Below are positions 50,372-52,528 of a stretch of 52,528 nt of DNA, piece by piece. Made by a program: the position numbers and the translations under genes. Each line of letters begins with the position of its first letter. Within the stretch, counting starts at the first letter, position 1. Under the pieces are notes generated by a model that saw only the letters and a list, made by a program, of their open reading frames with translations, was not told where the DNA came from and did not search any database. Origin of the DNA: Actinomycetota bacterium (GTDB taxonomy: Bacteria; Actinomycetota; Thermoleophilia; Solirubrobacterales; Solirubrobacteraceae); NCBI GenBank assembly GCA_005888335.1, contig VAWY01000136.1:1-52528 (forward strand), written 5' to 3'.

Positions 50372-51100
50372 GTGATCGCGCCGCCCGAGCCGGCTCGTGT
50401 CAGCGTCGTCATCCCAACGCTGAACGAGGCGGAGAACGTCCCTCACGTGCTCGCGCGCCTGCCCGCGTGGCTCGACGAGGTCATCCTCGTCGACGCGCAC
50501 TCGACCGACGGGACGGTCGAGGTCGCGCGGCGGGTGCGGCCCGGCCTGCGGGTTCTGCAGCAGAGCGGACACGGGAAGGGCAACGCGCTGGCCGAGGGCT
50601 GCGCGGCGGCGACGGGCGACATCATCGTCACGCTCGACGCGGACGGCTCGACCGATCCCGCCGAGATCCCCCGCTTCGTCGCGGCGCTGCGAACCGGCGC
50701 CGACTTCGTGAAGGGCTCGCGCTTTGCGCCGGGCGGCGCGAGCTCGGACATCACCCCCACGCGGCGGCTCGGGAACCGGGCCCTCAGGGCGCTGGTCAAC
50801 CTCACCTACGGCACCAGCTATACCGACCTCTGCTACGGCTACAACGCGTTCTGGGCGCGCTGCCTGCCGTACCTGCGCCTCGACTGCGAGGGCTTCGAGG
50901 TCGAGACGCTGATGAACGTCCGGATTGCCAAGGCGGGGCTGGTCGTCCATGAGGTGCCGAGCTACGAGTCCTGCCGGTTGCACGGTGCCAGCAAGCTGCA
51001 TCCCGTCCGTGACGGCGGGCGCGTGCTGCGCACCATCGCGCGCGAGCGGGTCGCCCGGGCGCGCTGGCTGCTGGCCGGCGCTGAGGACGCTGGACGTTGA
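50372..51100 (+). CDS. Glycosyltransferase family 2 (DPM1-like)
   Basis: 242 aa from GTG 50372, six nt after AAGAAT (leaderless type). GT-A fold: SVVIPTLNEAENVPHVL, ILVDAHSTDGTVEVA, LQQSGHGKGNALAEGCAAA, metal motif TLDADGSTDP (DAD), FVKGSRFAPGG. This resembles dolichol/polyprenyl-phosphate sugar transferases, which would feed GT-C enzymes such as the one at 1-1425, but any link is inference. No C-terminal membrane segment. Confidence 0.88.
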   Translation: MIAPPEPARVSVVIPTLNEAENVPHVLARLPAWLDEVILVDAHSTDGTVEVARRVRPGLRVLQQSGHGKGNALAEGCAAATGDIIVTLDADGSTDPAEIPRFVAALRTGADFVKGSRFAPGGASSDITPTRRLGNRALRALVNLTYGTSYTDLCYGYNAFWARCLPYLRLDCEGFEVETLMNVRIAKAGLVVHEVPSYESCRLHGASKLHPVRDGGRVLRTIARERVARARWLLAGAEDAGR

Positions 51101-52221
51101 ACGTCGCGCAGGTCTACGCGCGCGCGGCCGCGGGCTCCGCCGTGGCGTTCGCGCAGGCGCGCGCGATCGCGCGGCGGCTGCGCCCGGTGGGCGGCTCGGT
51201 CGAGGTGCTCGTCCACGATCCGCTGGTCCGCCGGCCCGAGGCCGCCGTGCACGACGGCGTCGTCGTACGCCGGTTCCCGCTCGCCGGCGACGCGGGCGCG
51301 GGCGCGCGCGACGCGCTGAGCGACCACCTGCGGCGCGTCGGCGCCGCGTACGACGTCGTCCACGTGCACTCCGAACGGGCGCTGGACGCGGTCGCGTCGG
51401 TCGCGGCCGAGCGCCTGGTGGTGTCGCTGCGCGCGAGCGGCCTGCCGGCGGCGAACCTCGTCCGCCTCTTGCAGCAGGTGCGCCACCGCCACGGCCTCGG
51501 GGTGCTCCTGCACGCCGCTCGCATCGTCTGCGAGTCGCGCTGGGAGGCCGAAGCGCTCGCGGGCGGGCTCGGGATCTCGCGAGCGCGGATCGAGGTCGTC
51601 CCGCCGGCGATCGACGTCGACGCGCTGCGGCGGGCAGCGCCGTTCGCGACCGGCTCTTCGATCGTGCTGGCCCTCGGCGGCCTGCGACGCCACTCCGGCC
51701 TGGAGCGCGCGATCGCAGCGCTGCCCGCCCTGCCGGCGCGCTTCGAGCTCGTCGCGCTCGGTCCGGGTCACGGGCACCGCTGGCTGCACGCGTTCGCTGG
51801 CGACCTCGGCGTCGCAGGGCGCGTCCGGTTCGTGGTCTCGCCCGACGAGGACGTGCGGCGGCGCTGGCTGCGGACCGCGCGCGTCACGACGGCGCTGTCA
51901 TGGACCGGGACGCCGGTGGTGCTCCTGCTCGAGGCGGCCGCCGCCGGAGGCCTCCTCGTCGCGTCGGACGTCCCCGCCCATCGCGAGGCCGCCGGGCGCC
52001 TGCCGCCGGGAACCGTCCAGATGCTGTCGCCGCGCGCCTCGCCGCTGACCGTCGCCGACGCCGTGATCGCGCAGAGCGCCGGCCGGGCGGCGCCGGAGCG
52101 CGCTCGGCTGCCCAGCGCCGACGAGGTGGTCGCCCAGACGATCGCGATCTACACCGCCGTGGACGACGCCGCCAGCCGCTCGCGCAACGGCCACGCACAG
52201 GTCGCGCCCGCCGAGCGGTAG
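51097..52221 (+). CDS. Glycosyltransferase family 4-like protein
   Basis: 374 aa; TTG start overlaps the previous stop (TTGA). GT-B fold: N-domain with YDVVHVHSERALDA and VVSLRAS, R/E-rich linker RIVCESRWEAEAL, then IEVVPPAIDVDAL and VLALGGLRRHSGLERAIAAL. The C-domain has SWTGTPVVLLLEAAAAGGLLVASDVPAHREA, where the EX7E-like motif is modified (E-A4-G2). Likely transfers a sugar from a nucleotide donor in cell-surface glycan synthesis. Confidence 0.8.
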   Translation: MNVAQVYARAAAGSAVAFAQARAIARRLRPVGGSVEVLVHDPLVRRPEAAVHDGVVVRRFPLAGDAGAGARDALSDHLRRVGAAYDVVHVHSERALDAVASVAAERLVVSLRASGLPAANLVRLLQQVRHRHGLGVLLHAARIVCESRWEAEALAGGLGISRARIEVVPPAIDVDALRRAAPFATGSSIVLALGGLRRHSGLERAIAALPALPARFELVALGPGHGHRWLHAFAGDLGVAGRVRFVVSPDEDVRRRWLRTARVTTALSWTGTPVVLLLEAAAAGGLLVASDVPAHREAAGRLPPGTVQMLSPRASPLTVADAVIAQSAGRAAPERARLPSADEVVAQTIAIYTAVDDAASRSRNGHAQVAPAER

Positions 52222-52234
52222 CGAGGCGCGCTCG

Positions 52235-52528
52235 ATGGAGGCGTGGAGCGCGCTCGCCGGGAAGCAGACGGCCGCGGTCTCCGTCCGTCCGGCCGCGCTC
52301 GCGCGCCCGGTCGCGCTCCACGTCGCCTTGGTCACCGGCGCTCTCGGCCTATGGGCGATCGCGCTGACGCGCGTCGACCTGGGCAAGCTGGGCGACCTGG
52401 GGCTCCTCAACGCGCTCCCGGCGATCTGGTTCGTCGCGTTCGGGCTGCTGCTCGGCGGCTTCGCGCACGCGGTGTCGCGCGAACGGCCGGCCACGGCCGT
52501 GCTCGCGCTCTACGTCGTCGCGCTGATC
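52235..52528 (+). CDS. Membrane protein, partial (3' end outside window)
   Basis: 98 codons open to the window edge. Cytoplasmic N-terminus about 1-25, then hydrophobic segments at about 26-44 (PVALHVALVTGALGLWAIAL), 57-80 (LLNALPAIWFVAFGLLLGGFAH) and one starting at 86. Follows the two glycosyltransferases by 13 bp, so it is part of that cluster, perhaps a polytopic glycosyltransferase or flippase. Too little is visible to name it. Confidence 0.6.
   Translation, partial: MEAWSALAGKQTAAVSVRPAALARPVALHVALVTGALGLWAIALTRVDLGKLGDLGLLNALPAIWFVAFGLLLGGFAHAVSRERPATAVLALYVVALI

Overview
This is a very G+C-rich, gene-dense chromosomal window of about 52.5 kb. Stop/start overlaps (ATGA, GTGA, TTGA), GTG and TTG starts are common. 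Many genes start 6-10 nt after a TAnnnT-type -10 box, as on leaderless mRNAs. Product types (crotonases, paired acyl-CoA dehydrogenases, P450s, an R2-like oxidase, MMPL, HYR/FIMAH and FN3 secreted proteins, DUF1707) point to an actinobacterium, probably Thermoleophilia/Solirubrobacterales. That placement is inferred from protein flavour; no rRNA marker is present. I found no tRNA, rRNA, CRISPR array, IS element or prophage.

Layout. 1-1425 (-): a GT-C mannosyltransferase running in frame into an M14 carboxypeptidase, cut by the window edge. 1504-8149: a CoA-ester catabolism block (two crotonases, a phosphotransferase, a TetR-ACAD-ACAD operon, an NADPH:quinone-type reductase). 8107-13387: a membrane protein, an R2-like ferritin-fold oxidase, a 617-aa repetitive tail-anchored coiled-coil protein, a small zinc-binding protein and a secreted HYR/FIMAH protein. 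13483-17793: START-like and VOC proteins, an ArsR-AHSA1-VOC operon, an SDR, a low-complexity secreted protein and a MarR regulator. 17873-20596: DUF1707 plus MFS exporter genes behind a MarR-type operator, then a second ArsR-AHSA1 pair. 20639-25115: secreted protein, DUF72, peroxiredoxin, RTX lipoprotein, YceH, GreA. 25203-31479: fatty acid hydroxylase, O-methyltransferase, SDR, dienelactone hydrolase, a truncated MFS gene joined to a PIN-like gene, and a secreted tripeptidyl-peptidase-type hydrolase. 31490-37869: FadD ligase, flippase-like membrane protein, thioesterase and MMPL. 37968-45000: FN3 protein, HsaA-like monooxygenase, catalase-like protein, P450, infA, thioesterase and a P450 broken by an internal deletion. 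44993-52528: small proteins, an Lrp/EamA divergent pair, an aromatic amino acid decarboxylase behind an orphan response regulator, and the start of a glycosyltransferase cluster.

How the parts fit. Acyl-CoA ligase, ACADs, crotonases, thioesterases, HsaA-like oxygenase and P450s suggest oxidation of fatty, steroid-like or other hydrophobic substrates; this is inference. Regulators sit next to their likely targets, and several carry readable operators: TetR at 6293-6327, ArsR at 15211-15260, MarR at 17816-17844, Lrp at 46521-46602. Decay is visible at three places: an alpha/beta-hydrolase tail (15247-15386), an MFS N-terminus (29024-29293) and a P450 (43692-45000).

The most unusual items are the GT-C/M14 fusion, the tail-anchored repeat coiled-coil protein, the response regulator with Glu in place of the phospho-acceptor Asp, the array of three hairpins at 45566-45660, and TAG stop codons that double as -10 boxes of the next gene.
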